The translations under genes and the position numbers were made by a program. A stretch of 64,000 nt of DNA from an uncultured Verrucomicrobia subdivision 3 bacterium. GTDB taxonomy: Bacteria > Verrucomicrobiota > Verrucomicrobiia > Limisphaerales > UBA11358. The notes under the pieces are model-generated. The model did not search any database. It worked only from the letters and a program-made list of their open reading frames with translations, and was not told where the DNA came from. The stretch spans positions 1 through 64,000 of the forward strand of contig CAIQWB010000025.1 of assembly GCA_903875465.1 (NCBI GenBank), written 5' to 3'. Of the stretch, positions 17,869-26,698 are shown piece by piece; within the stretch, counting starts at the first letter, position 1, and every line of letters begins with the position of its first letter.

Positions 17869-18525
17869 ATGATTCCCATCAAAATCCAGTGCGGCTGCGG
17901 GCAACGCTACGCCTTTGACGCCGAGCCGGTGGCGGGTCGTCTGACCATTCCCGTGAATTGTCCCGCCTGCGGCACCGATGGTACTGCGGCCGCCAATGCC
18001 CTCCTTGCCGAAAAACTGGCCGCCCTGCCGCCACCCGGCGATGCCTCCCCAAAGCTGCATTTGTCCGCTCCGGGCGCGACCGCCCCCACCAGCTCCGTTT
18101 CCCACCCCGCCAACCATCTGCCGGCCAGTGCTCCCAACGCCTCACAACTCGGCCTGGTGGACCGCCAGCAGGCGGAAGTGGAAGCCCGCGCCAAGGTTTC
18201 CTGGGGCGATCCGCCCGAGTCCGTTCTGAAATATTTGATGATCCAAGGCTTCACCCACGCGGAAGCCTCGGCCTTGCTCGCGGTGATGTTTAAAGAGCGG
18301 GCCGTGCAGGTACGGGGTGTCGGCATCAAAAAAATGATCACGGGCGGCTTGATGATTGCCGCGGGCACGGGCGGCGTGCTTTACATGGTCGCCATTAAAA
18401 TTGTGATCACCAAGTTGGCCGGCGCGTTGGTTGCCCTGGCGCTCTGGGGCCTCTGGCGGGTAATTAACGGGGCCATCATGGTGGCGGCGCCCCGCCTGCA
18501 ATCGGGCGATGTGGCCGAACAATAA
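17869..18525 (+). CDS. Zinc-ribbon protein with C-terminal membrane segments, unknown function
   Basis: This 218-residue protein starts with a zinc-ribbon-like segment (IKIQCGCGQRYAFDAEPVAGR ... CPACG, residues 4-36, quoted in parts) common in PVC proteins. A Pro/Ser/Ala linker follows (about 60-95). Then comes a soluble stretch with WGDPPESVLKYLMIQGFTHA, and two hydrophobic segments at the end (about 162-200). No named family is recognised. It is divergent from the metal-binding protein. Its own start ATG lies at 17869; upstream in-frame codons show no conserved sequence. Confidence 0.7.
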   Translation: MIPIKIQCGCGQRYAFDAEPVAGRLTIPVNCPACGTDGTAAANALLAEKLAALPPPGDASPKLHLSAPGATAPTSSVSHPANHLPASAPNASQLGLVDRQQAEVEARAKVSWGDPPESVLKYLMIQGFTHAEASALLAVMFKERAVQVRGVGIKKMITGGLMIAAGTGGVLYMVAIKIVITKLAGALVALALWGLWRVINGAIMVAAPRLQSGDVAEQ

Positions 18526-18660
18526 CCCCCACCCCGTCCCATGCCTCCAAAAAGCACCGGCTCAGCCGCCCCCCGCCGCTCCCGGTTTTAGTTCATCACC
18601 CACTGGACTCCTGCACTTCCCGCTTGAACTTCCCCGGCAAATTCCCATCATCTTCGCCAC

Positions 18661-19561
18661 ATGACAAACGCGACCAGCACCCCCATTTTGCAACTCGACC
18701 TGCCCCGGCATCACCAAAGTGCGCAGCGGCAAGGTCCGCGAAGTCTTTGATCTCGGCGACCGCTTCCTGCTCGTCGCCAGCGACCGGCTCTCCGCCTTCG
18801 ACGTCATCCTCCCCAACGGCATTCCCCGCAAAGGTGAGGTGCTCACGCAGCTCTCCCACTTCTGGTTCGCCAAATTCGCCGAACTCGTCCCCAACCATCT
18901 CCTGGCCGGCGCCGGCGATCCGCTGCCCGCCAACCTCCAGCCCTACGCCGCCCAGCTCGCCCGGCGCAGCATGATCGTAAAAAAAGCCAGGCCCCTGGCC
19001 ATCGAATGCATCGTGCGCGGCTACCTCTCCGGCTCCGGCTGGAAAGAATACAAAAAGAGCCAGACGGTTTGCGGCATTCAACTCCCCGCCGGCCTTACAG
19101 AATCCGCCGAGCTGCCCGAACCCATCTTCACCCCCTCCACCAAGGCCGAGGCGGGCCACGATGAAAACATTTCCTTTGCGGAAGCCGTTAAAATTGTCGG
19201 CCCCGAATTCGCCACCCAGGCCCGGGACCTGAGCTTGAAAATTTACCGCGCCGGCCGCGATTACGCCCGTGAGCGGGGCATCATCATTGCCGACACCAAA
19301 TTCGAATTCGGTGTCTTCGAGGGCAAACTCATACTCATTGATGAGGTCCTCACCCCCGATTCCTCACGCTTTTGGCCGGCGGACCAATACGCCCCCGGCC
19401 AGGGCCAGCCGAGCTTCGACAAACAATTCGTTCGCGATTACCTCGAAACCTTGACGTGGGACAAAACCCCGCCCGGCCCGCAATTGCCGGCGGAAGTCAT
19501 CGCCAAAACCTCCGCGAAATATCAGGAAGCGTACGAGCGCCTGACCGGGAAGCCGCTCTGA
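18661..19561 (+). pseudogene. purC: SAICAR synthetase with an apparent frameshift near the start
   Basis: The enzyme joins aspartate to CAIR in purine synthesis. From 18719 one frame reads a complete SAICAR synthetase body: SGKVREVFDLGDRFLLVASD, SAFDVILPNGIPRKG, IECIVRGYLSGSGWKEY and GIIIADTKFEFG. Only a GTG (18719) could start that frame, which would drop the conserved beginning. The natural ATG at 18661 gives TPILQLDLP in another frame. Joining the frames at the C-run 18703-18706 restores LDLPGITKVRSGKV, the family's normal N-terminus. One surplus C therefore explains everything, as a sequencing error, a real mutation, or recoding. If the base is an error this is an ordinary intact gene of about 299 residues. 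Confidence 0.8.
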
Positions 19562-19603
19562 CCGGGCCCGCTCCGGGCTTGCCGTGTGTCTTAAACTGCC
19601 CTC

Positions 19604-20662
19604 ATGCAGGCCGAATCATTAACCGCCGCCCACCGGGGAGCCCTGGGTAACCCATCGAACCGCTTTGCGCCCCTCCATCTCGAAGCGGACGCCGATTGGA
19701 ATCCGGCCGAGGACCCGCTGCCGCGCACCCAATTTCTCAAAGACCACAGCGCCAGCATCATCGCCTACAATAACAGCCCCGATGTGGGCTTCGCTGCCAG
19801 CGTCAACCCCTACCGGGGCTGCGAGCACGGTTGTGTTTATTGCTACGCCCGCCCCACCCACGAATACCTCGGGTTTTCCTCCGGCCTCGATTTTGAGACC
19901 AAAATCATGGTGAAGGAACATGCGGCTCAACTCTTGCGCGCCGAACTCTCCGCCAAAAAATGGCAGCCACAAGTAATTGCCATGAGCGGCATAACGGATT
20001 GCTACCAGCCCGTGGAGCGCAAATTGAAACTCACGCGGGCCTGCCTGGAAGTGCTCGCCGAGTTCCGCAATCCCGTGGCCATTATCACCAAAAATGCCCT
20101 GGTCACTCGGGATGTGGATGTGCTGGCCAGACTGGCCGGCTTTCAGGCGGCCGCCGTTTGCCTCTCCCTCACGACCCTGGATGCCGAATTGCGCAGCGTC
20201 ATGGAACCCCGCACTTCGCCCGCCCAGGCCCGGCTGGCGGCCATCCGGACCCTGGCCGAGGCCGGTATTCGCGTCAGCGTGAACGTGGCCCCCATCATTC
20301 CGGGACTGAACGACCACGAAATCCCCGCCATTCTGGCCGCCGCGGCGGCAGCCGGGGCCACGGCGGCCGGATACACGATGCTCCGGCTGCCCCATGCGAA
20401 CACCGAACTGTTTGTCCAATGGCTGGAAACCCACTTTCCCCAGCGCAAGGACAAGGTCCTGAATCAATTGCGCACCATGCGGGATGGCAAACTCTACGAC
20501 GCCAAATGGGGCACCCGCATGCAAGGCGCGGGAATTTTTGCGGAGCAAATCCAGCGCATCTTCGAGGTGGCCCGGCGCAAAGCGGGCATTAAAAATAATC
20601 AACCGCCCCTCTCCACGGCAGCCTTTCGTCGCCCGGGCGGCACCCAACTCGAGTTGCTTTAA
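19604..20662 (+). CDS. PA0069-family radical SAM protein
   Basis: This 352-residue protein carries the radical SAM cluster CEHGCVYC (C73, C77, C80) in the context VNPYRGCEHGCVYCYARPTH, which marks the PA0069/Rv2578c family (COG1533, distantly related to spore photoproduct lyase). Also typical are MSGITDCYQPVE and the glycine-rich end of the barrel. It should bind a 4Fe-4S cluster and cleave S-adenosylmethionine. The substrate is not established. It follows purC by 42 bases on the same strand. Start ATG 19604 precedes the conserved NRFAPLHLEADADW region by about 18 residues. Confidence 0.9.
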   Translation: MQAESLTAAHRGALGNPSNRFAPLHLEADADWNPAEDPLPRTQFLKDHSASIIAYNNSPDVGFAASVNPYRGCEHGCVYCYARPTHEYLGFSSGLDFETKIMVKEHAAQLLRAELSAKKWQPQVIAMSGITDCYQPVERKLKLTRACLEVLAEFRNPVAIITKNALVTRDVDVLARLAGFQAAAVCLSLTTLDAELRSVMEPRTSPAQARLAAIRTLAEAGIRVSVNVAPIIPGLNDHEIPAILAAAAAAGATAAGYTMLRLPHANTELFVQWLETHFPQRKDKVLNQLRTMRDGKLYDAKWGTRMQGAGIFAEQIQRIFEVARRKAGIKNNQPPLSTAAFRRPGGTQLELL

Positions 20663-20672
20663 GCGCTGTGGT

Positions 20673-21170
20673 TTAATCGTCCGTGGCCGTCAGGAACAAC
20701 GTCACGAGCTGGCTCAGGCCCGCCGCGTCGGCGGCATCAAAACGACCCGGCACAGGACTGTCGAGATCGAGCACCCCCACCACCCGGCCCTGCCGCACCA
20801 GCGGCACGACAATTTCCGAACGAGAAGCCGCGTCACAGGCGATGTGTCCGGGAAAGGCATGCACATCCGGCACCACCACCGTTCGGACCTCGGCCGCCGC
20901 CGTCCCGCACACGCCCTTGCCGAAAGCAATGCGCACACAGGCGGGCTTGCCGTGAAACGGCCCCAGCACCAACTGCTCGCCCACACGGCGGTAGAATCCC
21001 GCCCAGTTGAGGTCCGGCAGGGAGTGCCCCAGCAGCGCGGCCGTGTTGGCGGCATTGGCCACCCAATCGCGCTCCCCCTGGAGCAACGCCGCCAGCTGCC
21101 CGGCTAATTCCGCATAGGCCGCCGGTTTGTCCGCCCGGGAGAGATCCTTCAATTCAAACATTTCAGGCAA
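20673..21170 (-). CDS. msrC: Free methionine-(R)-sulfoxide reductase (GAF domain)
   Basis: This 165-residue single-GAF-domain enzyme reduces free methionine-R-sulfoxide using thioredoxin. The three functional cysteines are present with the exact spacing of the E. coli enzyme: C78 (KPACVRI), C88 (GKGVCGTAA) and C112 (GHIACDAAS). Other family marks are LNWAGFYRRVG and VLDLDSP. Length is standard. It converges with the radical SAM gene and is probably transcribed alone. The trxA product nearby could serve as reductant (inference). Confidence 0.93.
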   Translation of the reverse strand: MPEMFELKDLSRADKPAAYAELAGQLAALLQGERDWVANAANTAALLGHSLPDLNWAGFYRRVGEQLVLGPFHGKPACVRIAFGKGVCGTAAAEVRTVVVPDVHAFPGHIACDAASRSEIVVPLVRQGRVVGVLDLDSPVPGRFDAADAAGLSQLVTLFLTATDD

Positions 21171-21361
21171 TCTGCCCGGCAGCCCGGGGCGGCGTCCAGC
21201 AAAACCCGCCGCGCCGGCACTGCACTTTTAATTCGCAACCTTGGCCGGCTGTAGTAATGATGGAGACGTAAATTAGGGATTGCCAGCAGTTGCCCCAGGG
21301 CGGAAAGGGTGGGGCCATCCGCCCCCCGGATAAAACGGCCGCTGGCCGGCCCGCTTGACTT

Positions 21362-22282
21362 GTGCAAACGCTCGTCGAAGATTTCCTGCAATACCTGCGC
21401 CATGAGCGCGGGCAGGCGGAGCACACCCAGCGAACCTACGCGGCGTTGCTGGGCAAATTCACCACCTGGGCCGCCACCCACCAAATCACCGACTGGCACG
21501 CCGTCGAATTGCGGCATCTGATGGAGTTCCTGCGCTACGAACGCCTCCGCCCGCTCGCCGATGCGCCGGCCAATTCGACCCGGCGTCTCAGCAGTGAAAG
21601 TGTCTATCTGGAAATTGCCGCGCTCCGGGCTTTTTACCGGTTCGCGGAAAACGAAAAGAAACTTCCCGCCAATATCGCCGAGAACCTCTCCCTCCCGCGC
21701 CGCTGGAAACGCCTGCCCAAGGCACTCTCCCATGCGGAAATCAAACAACTACTGGCGCCGGAACTGCCGGAAACCCCGGAAAACCTGTGCACCCAGGCGA
21801 TCCTCGAGCTGGCCTACGCCTCGGGCCTGCGGCTGGCAGAATTGAAAAATTTACGCCTGGAACAACTCCATTTGGAGGCCGGCTTCCTCAATGTCATTGG
21901 CAAGGGCAATAAGGAACGCGTGGTGCCCGTGGGCAAGACCGCCGTGACCGCCATTCAACATTATCTCGCGGCGGGAAGACCTAAACTCGTCACCCCCAAG
22001 TCCCCGGCGGCCGTCTTTCTGACCCGTCGCAGCACGCCCTTTGCGTCCGTGACCTTGTGGAAGCGCATCAAAGACCGCGTGCGCCGCGCGGGCGTGGAGC
22101 GCAACCTCACCCCGCACATGTTGCGGCACAGTTTTGCCACCCATCTGCTGGAATACGGGGCGGATTTGCGCGTGATCCAGGAATTACTCGGCCACGCCAC
22201 CATCAGCACCACGGAAGTCTACACCCACGTCACCGGCCACCGCCTGCGGGAAATCCACCAAAAATTCCATCCCCGCGCATAA
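21362..22282 (+). CDS. Tyrosine recombinase XerC/XerD
   Basis: This 306-residue tyrosine recombinase is of the chromosome-dimer-resolution type. The N-terminal SAM-like domain spans about 1-95. The catalytic residues are all visible: R157 (ASGLRLAEL), K181 (GKGNKERVVP), H252 and R255 (PHMLRHSFATH), H278 (LLGHATI) and nucleophile Y287 (TEVYTHV). The start is GTG, with no closer ATG. XerC and XerD cannot be told apart safely without comparison; the length and HxLR motif fit both. It is followed by tRNA-Leu on the other strand. Confidence 0.92.
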   Translation: MQTLVEDFLQYLRHERGQAEHTQRTYAALLGKFTTWAATHQITDWHAVELRHLMEFLRYERLRPLADAPANSTRRLSSESVYLEIAALRAFYRFAENEKKLPANIAENLSLPRRWKRLPKALSHAEIKQLLAPELPETPENLCTQAILELAYASGLRLAELKNLRLEQLHLEAGFLNVIGKGNKERVVPVGKTAVTAIQHYLAAGRPKLVTPKSPAAVFLTRRSTPFASVTLWKRIKDRVRRAGVERNLTPHMLRHSFATHLLEYGADLRVIQELLGHATISTTEVYTHVTGHRLREIHQKFHPRA

Positions 22283-22376
22283 CCCCCTGGCCGGTTTTGA
22301 AGTCGAAGATTTGGCCGCTCACCGCCCCGGCCTGACCACGTAAACGGAGTGCCCTGCTCATTCGTTGAAAAAATCA

Positions 22377-22460
22377 TGGTGCGCACGAGAGGACTTGAAC
22401 CTCCACGCCTTTCGGCACCAGATCCTAAGTCTGGCGTGTCTGCCATTCCACCACGCGCGC
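22377..22460 (-). tRNA. tRNA-Leu (anticodon UAG)
   Basis: Read on the minus strand, the acceptor gcgcgcg pairs with cgtgcgc, followed by A and an encoded CCA (22377-22379 region). The anticodon stem ccaga/tctgg encloses the loop cttagga with anticodon TAG, reading CUA/CUG leucine codons. A long variable arm (tgccgaaaggcgt) marks a class II tRNA. The T-loop is ttcaagt. Confidence 0.93.
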
Positions 22461-22620
22461 GCCGTTGATTTTAAACGACTTGCAGAAGATCTGTCTCGGA
22501 AACGGTGTCGCTGTATCCCGTAGCTTTGAATCTGTGGATGCCAGCCAAGCCAGTCCGCAGAACCGCCGCAAACGGGAAGCGAGCCTTTCCAAAGATGGAA
22601 AATAGCGCTCGTTTCCCAAA

Positions 22621-23106
22621 GTGCCAAACCTGCTGCAAAACGTCAGCAACGGCAATTACTATGGCCGAATTAAAGTTGGCGGCAAGCTGATTCGGGAAAG
22701 CCTTGGCCCTTCGGTGTGGTCAACTGCCAGGCTCAGGCTGGTGGATTTCCTAAAAACCCCCAACGAAGCACGGCCTCAAACCCTCGCCCCCCTCCTCCGT
22801 GAAGCGGTGGATCTTTTCAAATCTGAACTGTCGGCGGACACCTCCATGAAGCCCCGCAGCAAGGCTTGCCGCCACTCAGCACCGTCCCAATCGCAGGAAA
22901 GGCACGGGACCAACCAACGCAATCGTTTTAACGCAGAAATCCGGGCGGTTGGTCGTCGCGCCTTGAAGGCACGACCGTTACTGCCTGACCGGGCTTTTCG
23001 CGCTGCTCCCACCCCCAATTTCCACCTTGGCTCAAAAGTTTGCAAAAATCTCGCAACTCCACAAAATCCCGGCAAAAAATTTGCTTTTCCGCAGCCTCAC
23101 GATTAG
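22621..23106 (+). pseudogene. Remnant of a tyrosine integrase (N-terminal part)
   Basis: The first 80 or so residues (PNLLQNVSNGNYYGRIKVGG, then RESLGPSVWSTARLRLVDFL, and TLAPLLREAVDLFKSEL...MKPRSK) look like the DNA-arm-binding and core-binding start of phage-type integrases common in Verrucomicrobia. After about residue 85 the likeness stops and the chain turns into Arg/Pro-rich nonsense, as after a frameshift. The catalytic domain is absent. It lies 160 bases from the 5' end of tRNA-Leu. It is probably the decayed trace of an integrated element. Confidence 0.55.
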
Positions 23107-23647
23107 TTTCGATTGTTTTGATTGAAGTGGATAATAACTTTATAGTATATGATTGGCGAAACGACAACCTGGCCCGGGCTGGCCGCCGTGCTATTTGAAA
23201 AACTGGCGATTAGCGAAGCGGCGATTACCTAAGAATTCGTAAACATCGAGGTCGCCGCGCCCAGCATGGCCCGTTCCCGTAATCCTCAAATGCTCGAGTG
23301 GCCCGGTGAGCTCGTCCTGGCACACGCGGGAAAGTGGTTGGCCACACTTCAGGCCGGCTGGATTGTATCAAGCCTCCATTTAGCGGGCCCCGGCGGCGTG
23401 CGCGCGCTTCGGAGATTTCCGTGGCCCAGTCTGGGAAATGAAAAATTCCCCTTTAATTTGAGTACATTGGGCGGCGCATGAATGGCAGAATAATCGTGAA
23501 CTTAAACAACTCAACCGTTGGTGTGTTTGTTCCCACCGGGCCAACTAATATTGGGTCGCAGTCGTTGCGTTTGCCGTTCGCAATTGAAATGGCATCCACC
23601 CACCGCGAACCCGCTCTGCTCCATTGAATTCTTCAAACACCTCAACG
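23107..23647. other. Gene-free stretch before the photolyase cluster
   Basis: No intact gene is visible. An AT-rich patch lies at 23100-23155. From ATG 23149 a frame of 27 codons (ETTTWPGLAAVLFEKLAISE inside) ends at TAA and would continue as EFVNIEVAAPS, hinting at a small decayed gene, but I cannot name it. The remainder shows nothing I can support. Confidence 0.4.
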
Positions 23648-24919
23648 ATGCCTCCCGATCGCCCAAAGCCGACATTCCCCGCTACCCGGGCCGCCGCCAG
23701 CGATCAAATGGCCGCCTTCCTGCCGTTCCTGGCTCATTATGCGGCCAACCGAAACGCCGTTGGGCCCGGACACCGTGCGGTATCCCGGTTGTCCCCCGCT
23801 CTGCGCCATCGCCTCTTGTTGGAGGAAGAAGTCGTGGCAACGGTGCTAAGCCGCTTTAGCTTCCCGACGGTGGAAAAGTTCCTCCAGGAAATCCATTGGC
23901 GTACCTATTGGAAGGGCTGGCTGGAGCTGCGGCCGCAAGTGTGGCGCCATTACCGGGAGCGGGTCAAATGGTTGCACGCTCATCTGAACGAGCCGGAGTT
24001 GGGGCGGGCGGAGGCGGTGGGTAATGGCCAGAGTGGGACGGCCATTATGGATCGCTTCGCCCGGGAACTGACTGCCACCGGCTACCTCCACAACCACGCC
24101 CGGATGTGGTGGGCGGGATTTTGGGTGCATGTCGAAAAACTCCCGTGGGAACTCGGGGCCGACTTTTTCCTGCGGCACCTGCTCGATGCGGATCCCGCCA
24201 GTAATACCCTGAGTTGGCGTTGGGTGGCGGGGCTGCAAACGCCGGGGAAAACCTATTTGCCCCGCCGTTCCAATCTCGAAAAATATTGCGCTCCGGAATG
24301 GCTGCAGGACCAATCCGGTTTGCATCGGCTCGCGGACGAGGTCGTCATGCCGTTCCGGGCCAGCGAAACCACCTCCTTGGAAATTCAGCCACTCCCCGAA
24401 CTGCTTTCCGCCCCGGCTCCCCGGCCGGGACGCGTGGGGCTGTGGTTGCACGAGGACGACTGCGTTCCGGAAATTGGCCCCCTCCAGGCCGTGCCCTTCG
24501 CGGCCATTGCCGCCTTTCGCCCGGCGGTGCCTGGCCAATCCCCGGACATGAGTTCCTTGCGCCGGACGCATCTTGCAAGCGTCTTGCAAGATGGGTGCAA
24601 TCGGGCCGCCCGGCATTTCCCCTGCGCGGTGACCCTCGAAGATTCCGCGTCACTGGCCGCAAGCCTCACCGGGTGGGCGGCGGCCGCGAAACTGGAAAGC
24701 GTCGTGGCTTACTCGCCTTTTGTCGGCCCGCTCGGAGATCAGCTTGATTCCATTCGCGCCGCTCTTGCCGAACACGGCATCCAGCTTTGCTTGTTGCGTC
24801 GACCGTGGGATGCGCAATGGTTCCCTTTGGCCAAATCGGGCTTCTTTCCCTATTGGGCCAAAGTGGAGGCGCGCTTGCGAAGGAATTCAGCCCCTCGGTC
24901 ACAACCGGAATTACTTTAA
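23648..24919 (+). CDS. Photolyase/cryptochrome relative with permuted domain order
   Basis: This protein of about 423 residues has the FAD-binding photolyase domain first: [80 protein letters not shown] and [19 protein letters not shown] are FAD-pocket segments. The C-terminal third (about 270-423, [20 protein letters not shown] ... [20 protein letters not shown]) resembles a photolyase alpha/beta domain, which normally comes first. ATG 23648 is preferred over the in-frame TTG at 23624. DUF2256 follows after 1 base, then an Fe-S photolyase fragment. Light-driven DNA repair or light sensing is inferred, not shown. Confidence 0.82.
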   Translation: MPPDRPKPTFPATRAAASDQMAAFLPFLAHYAANRNAVGPGHRAVSRLSPALRHRLLLEEEVVATVLSRFSFPTVEKFLQEIHWRTYWKGWLELRPQVWRHYRERVKWLHAHLNEPELGRAEAVGNGQSGTAIMDRFARELTATGYLHNHARMWWAGFWVHVEKLPWELGADFFLRHLLDADPASNTLSWRWVAGLQTPGKTYLPRRSNLEKYCAPEWLQDQSGLHRLADEVVMPFRASETTSLEIQPLPELLSAPAPRPGRVGLWLHEDDCVPEIGPLQAVPFAAIAAFRPAVPGQSPDMSSLRRTHLASVLQDGCNRAARHFPCAVTLEDSASLAASLTGWAAAAKLESVVAYSPFVGPLGDQLDSIRAALAEHGIQLCLLRRPWDAQWFPLAKSGFFPYWAKVEARLRRNSAPRSQPELL

Positions 24920-24920
24920 C

Positions 24921-25118
24921 ATGCGGGGAGTCAAAAAAGCCAACCTGCCCTCCAAGATTTGCCGCCATTGCGGCCGGGAGTTTGCGTGGCGCAAAAAATG
25001 GGCCCGCGACTGGGACCACGTCCAATATTGCAGTGACGCGTGCCGCAAGGGCCGGCCCGTCCCGGGCCCTGTCCAAAATTCAAAATCAATTCAGCCCCAG
25101 CGTGGTTCACCAATATGA
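24921..25118 (+). CDS. DUF2256 small zinc-finger protein
   Basis: This 65-residue protein has the DUF2256 pattern [36 protein letters not shown], with four cysteines (CxxC and CxxxC) likely to bind one zinc ion. Members of this family are repeatedly found beside photolyase and cryptochrome genes, as here. It starts one base after the photolyase relative's stop, so the two are translated from one message. Function is unknown. A role in handling the photolyase is only inferred from context. Confidence 0.88.
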   Translation: MRGVKKANLPSKICRHCGREFAWRKKWARDWDHVQYCSDACRKGRPVPGPVQNSKSIQPQRGSPI

Positions 25119-25368
25119 AATTCAACCCCCTGTCCCAGCCCGAAATCTGGTGATCGTTCTGGGTGATCAGCTGGATGCTTCATCCTCCGCGTTTGATGGT
25201 TTCGATGCCCGCCAGGACGCCGTCTGGATGGCGGAGGTCGCTGCGGAGTCCACCCATGTCTGGTCACATCAAGCGCGGATTGTCCTGTTTCTTTCGGCCA
25301 GGCGCCATTTTCGCGATGAATTGCGCCAACGCGAAATATCCACCCATTATCCCGAAATCCGAAATTAA
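25102..25368 (+). pseudogene. Truncated Fe-S photolyase-related protein (PhrB/DPRP family)
   Basis: The frame reads [40 protein letters not shown] and [20 protein letters not shown], the N-terminal alpha/beta domain of the deoxyribodipyrimidine photolyase-related (FeS-BCP) family, normally about 500 residues. After about 80 residues it enters the left terminal repeat of the inverted-repeat element and stops there (TAA). The remaining 400 codons, including the FAD and Fe-S domains, are absent beyond the element, so sequence was deleted as well as interrupted. The start is uncertain: GTG 25102 or GTG 25153. The ATG at 25115 is in another frame. Confidence 0.75.
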
Positions 25369-25571
25369 AATGGCTGGGACGTGTCAAAATGTTGGAGCAG
25401 AAACACTTTGGAAAAATCGCCGGCATACCCGCAGTGGTCTGGTGAGACTGCCGCTGCGCGCAGCGTCAAATGGGCAACTGCTTGGCAGCGGCTTGGGAAG
25501 CCAATGTTCCCAAGCGTTTATGGCCAAGAGATTGATGCCGACCGGCCGTTTTAATTTCGGAGTGCGGGCTC
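25351..25571. mobile_element. Inverted-repeat element, copy 3 (inside a photolyase gene)
   Basis: A 0.22-kb copy with left end cccgaaatccgaaattaaaa and right end gttttaatttcggagtgcgg, imperfect inverted repeats of each other. Inside is a perfect hairpin gcttgggaa/ttcccaagc. It differs from copy 2 mainly by a short deletion near its middle. No reading frame is conserved between copies, so it is non-coding. Confidence 0.75.
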
Positions 25572-25708
25572 AAATATCTCCATCCAATTTCCTTGTTCGC
25601 CCGGTTGCCGCCGGCTCTGGGTGTGTTCGGTAAGCGCCGCGCTGAGATACGCTCCCTTTGCCTGGTTTTCCAACCGTTTGACTCCGGCATGGCCAACCGC
25701 CCAGCCTG

Positions 25709-26692
25709 TCACATCTTGTGATTCAAAATGGCCTCGGCGGCCGCCCAGCCGGAAAGCGCCGCGCCTTCCACTTTCGGACCCGCAAATGCATCCCCGGCCA
25801 ACACCAGTAGGGGCTGTTGTTGGGCAACCACGCAGGGTTGCGGGAAAATGTTGCGGGGTTTGCTGTATTTCCATCCGTGGATTTGAAAGGATTGCGGAAC
25901 TTCGCCCAGCCAGGCGCTGGCTGCTGCAATCAGCGATAAACCCACTGTTTCACGATCCGCCTCCCAATGGGCCATGCTGAAGGCATGCGTGCTGTGAATC
26001 GTCACTGCCGGGCTGGCGGAAATCCCTTTTTTCTGGTTGTCTGCGATCCACGCCACGTCCCCTTCCGCCGGGGCGAATCCCCCCGGCGCGGGCACCAAGG
26101 AGGGGCCGCCTAGCTCCGCCATGACCGCGAAACAACGCTCATATTCGATGCCTTGTAGCTGTTGCCTGAGTACTGATTCCAGCCGGATATTTCCGGTGTC
26201 AATCAACTCAAGACTTTGGGGCACTGGGGCCGTGAGCAGGAGATTGGGGGCACCAAACCACCCGCCATTATCGCTTCCCACCTGCCATTCTTTCCCGTCA
26301 TGGCCAAGCGACACTATCTTGGTTTCCTGCTGAATGGACAGCTCCTGGCAAAGGTGCTTCGGAATCGCATTCATGGCGGGTTTGCCTCTCCAGCGGGTGT
26401 GTCCACCCGCCTCGGCCGAAAATCCCTGGCACCAACTGTGCGCGACTCCGGCGCGTTGCCAATCCATGATCGCCGCGGAGAAACGCGCTGACCGCGCCGT
26501 GATAAATTGGGCTCCGTGGTCAAATGTGCTGTTGCCGATTCTCCGGGAGGCCATGCGTCCACCCGGTCCGCGTCCTTTTTCCAGGATAAGCACCTCTTTT
26601 CCGGAGCTTTGCAGCAGTCGCGCCGCGGTCAATCCCGCCATTCCCGCCCCGACCACCAGCACGTCGGCCCGTAATCTTGTTTTTATGGGCAT
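25709..26692 (-). CDS. NAD(P)/FAD-dependent oxidoreductase (renalase-like)
   Basis: This 327-residue flavoprotein opens with the FAD-binding Rossmann motif VLVVGAGMAGLTAARLLQSS, followed by EKGRGPGGRMASRR and FDHGAQFITARS, the signature of the renalase-like amine oxidase branch found in bacterial photolyase neighbourhoods. The C-terminal segment LVLAGDAFAGPKVEGAALSG completes the FAD site. The physiological substrate of bacterial members is not settled; renalases oxidise aberrant dihydropyridine forms of NAD(P)H. It is downstream of the second flavoprotein gene with only 6 bases between them, so the two form an operon running toward the photolyase genes. Confidence 0.87.
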   Translation of the reverse strand: MPIKTRLRADVLVVGAGMAGLTAARLLQSSGKEVLILEKGRGPGGRMASRRIGNSTFDHGAQFITARSARFSAAIMDWQRAGVAHSWCQGFSAEAGGHTRWRGKPAMNAIPKHLCQELSIQQETKIVSLGHDGKEWQVGSDNGGWFGAPNLLLTAPVPQSLELIDTGNIRLESVLRQQLQGIEYERCFAVMAELGGPSLVPAPGGFAPAEGDVAWIADNQKKGISASPAVTIHSTHAFSMAHWEADRETVGLSLIAAASAWLGEVPQSFQIHGWKYSKPRNIFPQPCVVAQQQPLLVLAGDAFAGPKVEGAALSGWAAAEAILNHKM

Positions 26693-26698
26693 GGGTTG

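Noticed and set aside
23149-23481. Small frame with an in-frame TAA (WPGLAAVLFEKLAISEAAIT then EFVNIEVAAPS)
   Set aside because: It may be a decayed small gene, but I cannot support a family, and the part after the stop shows no recognisable continuation.
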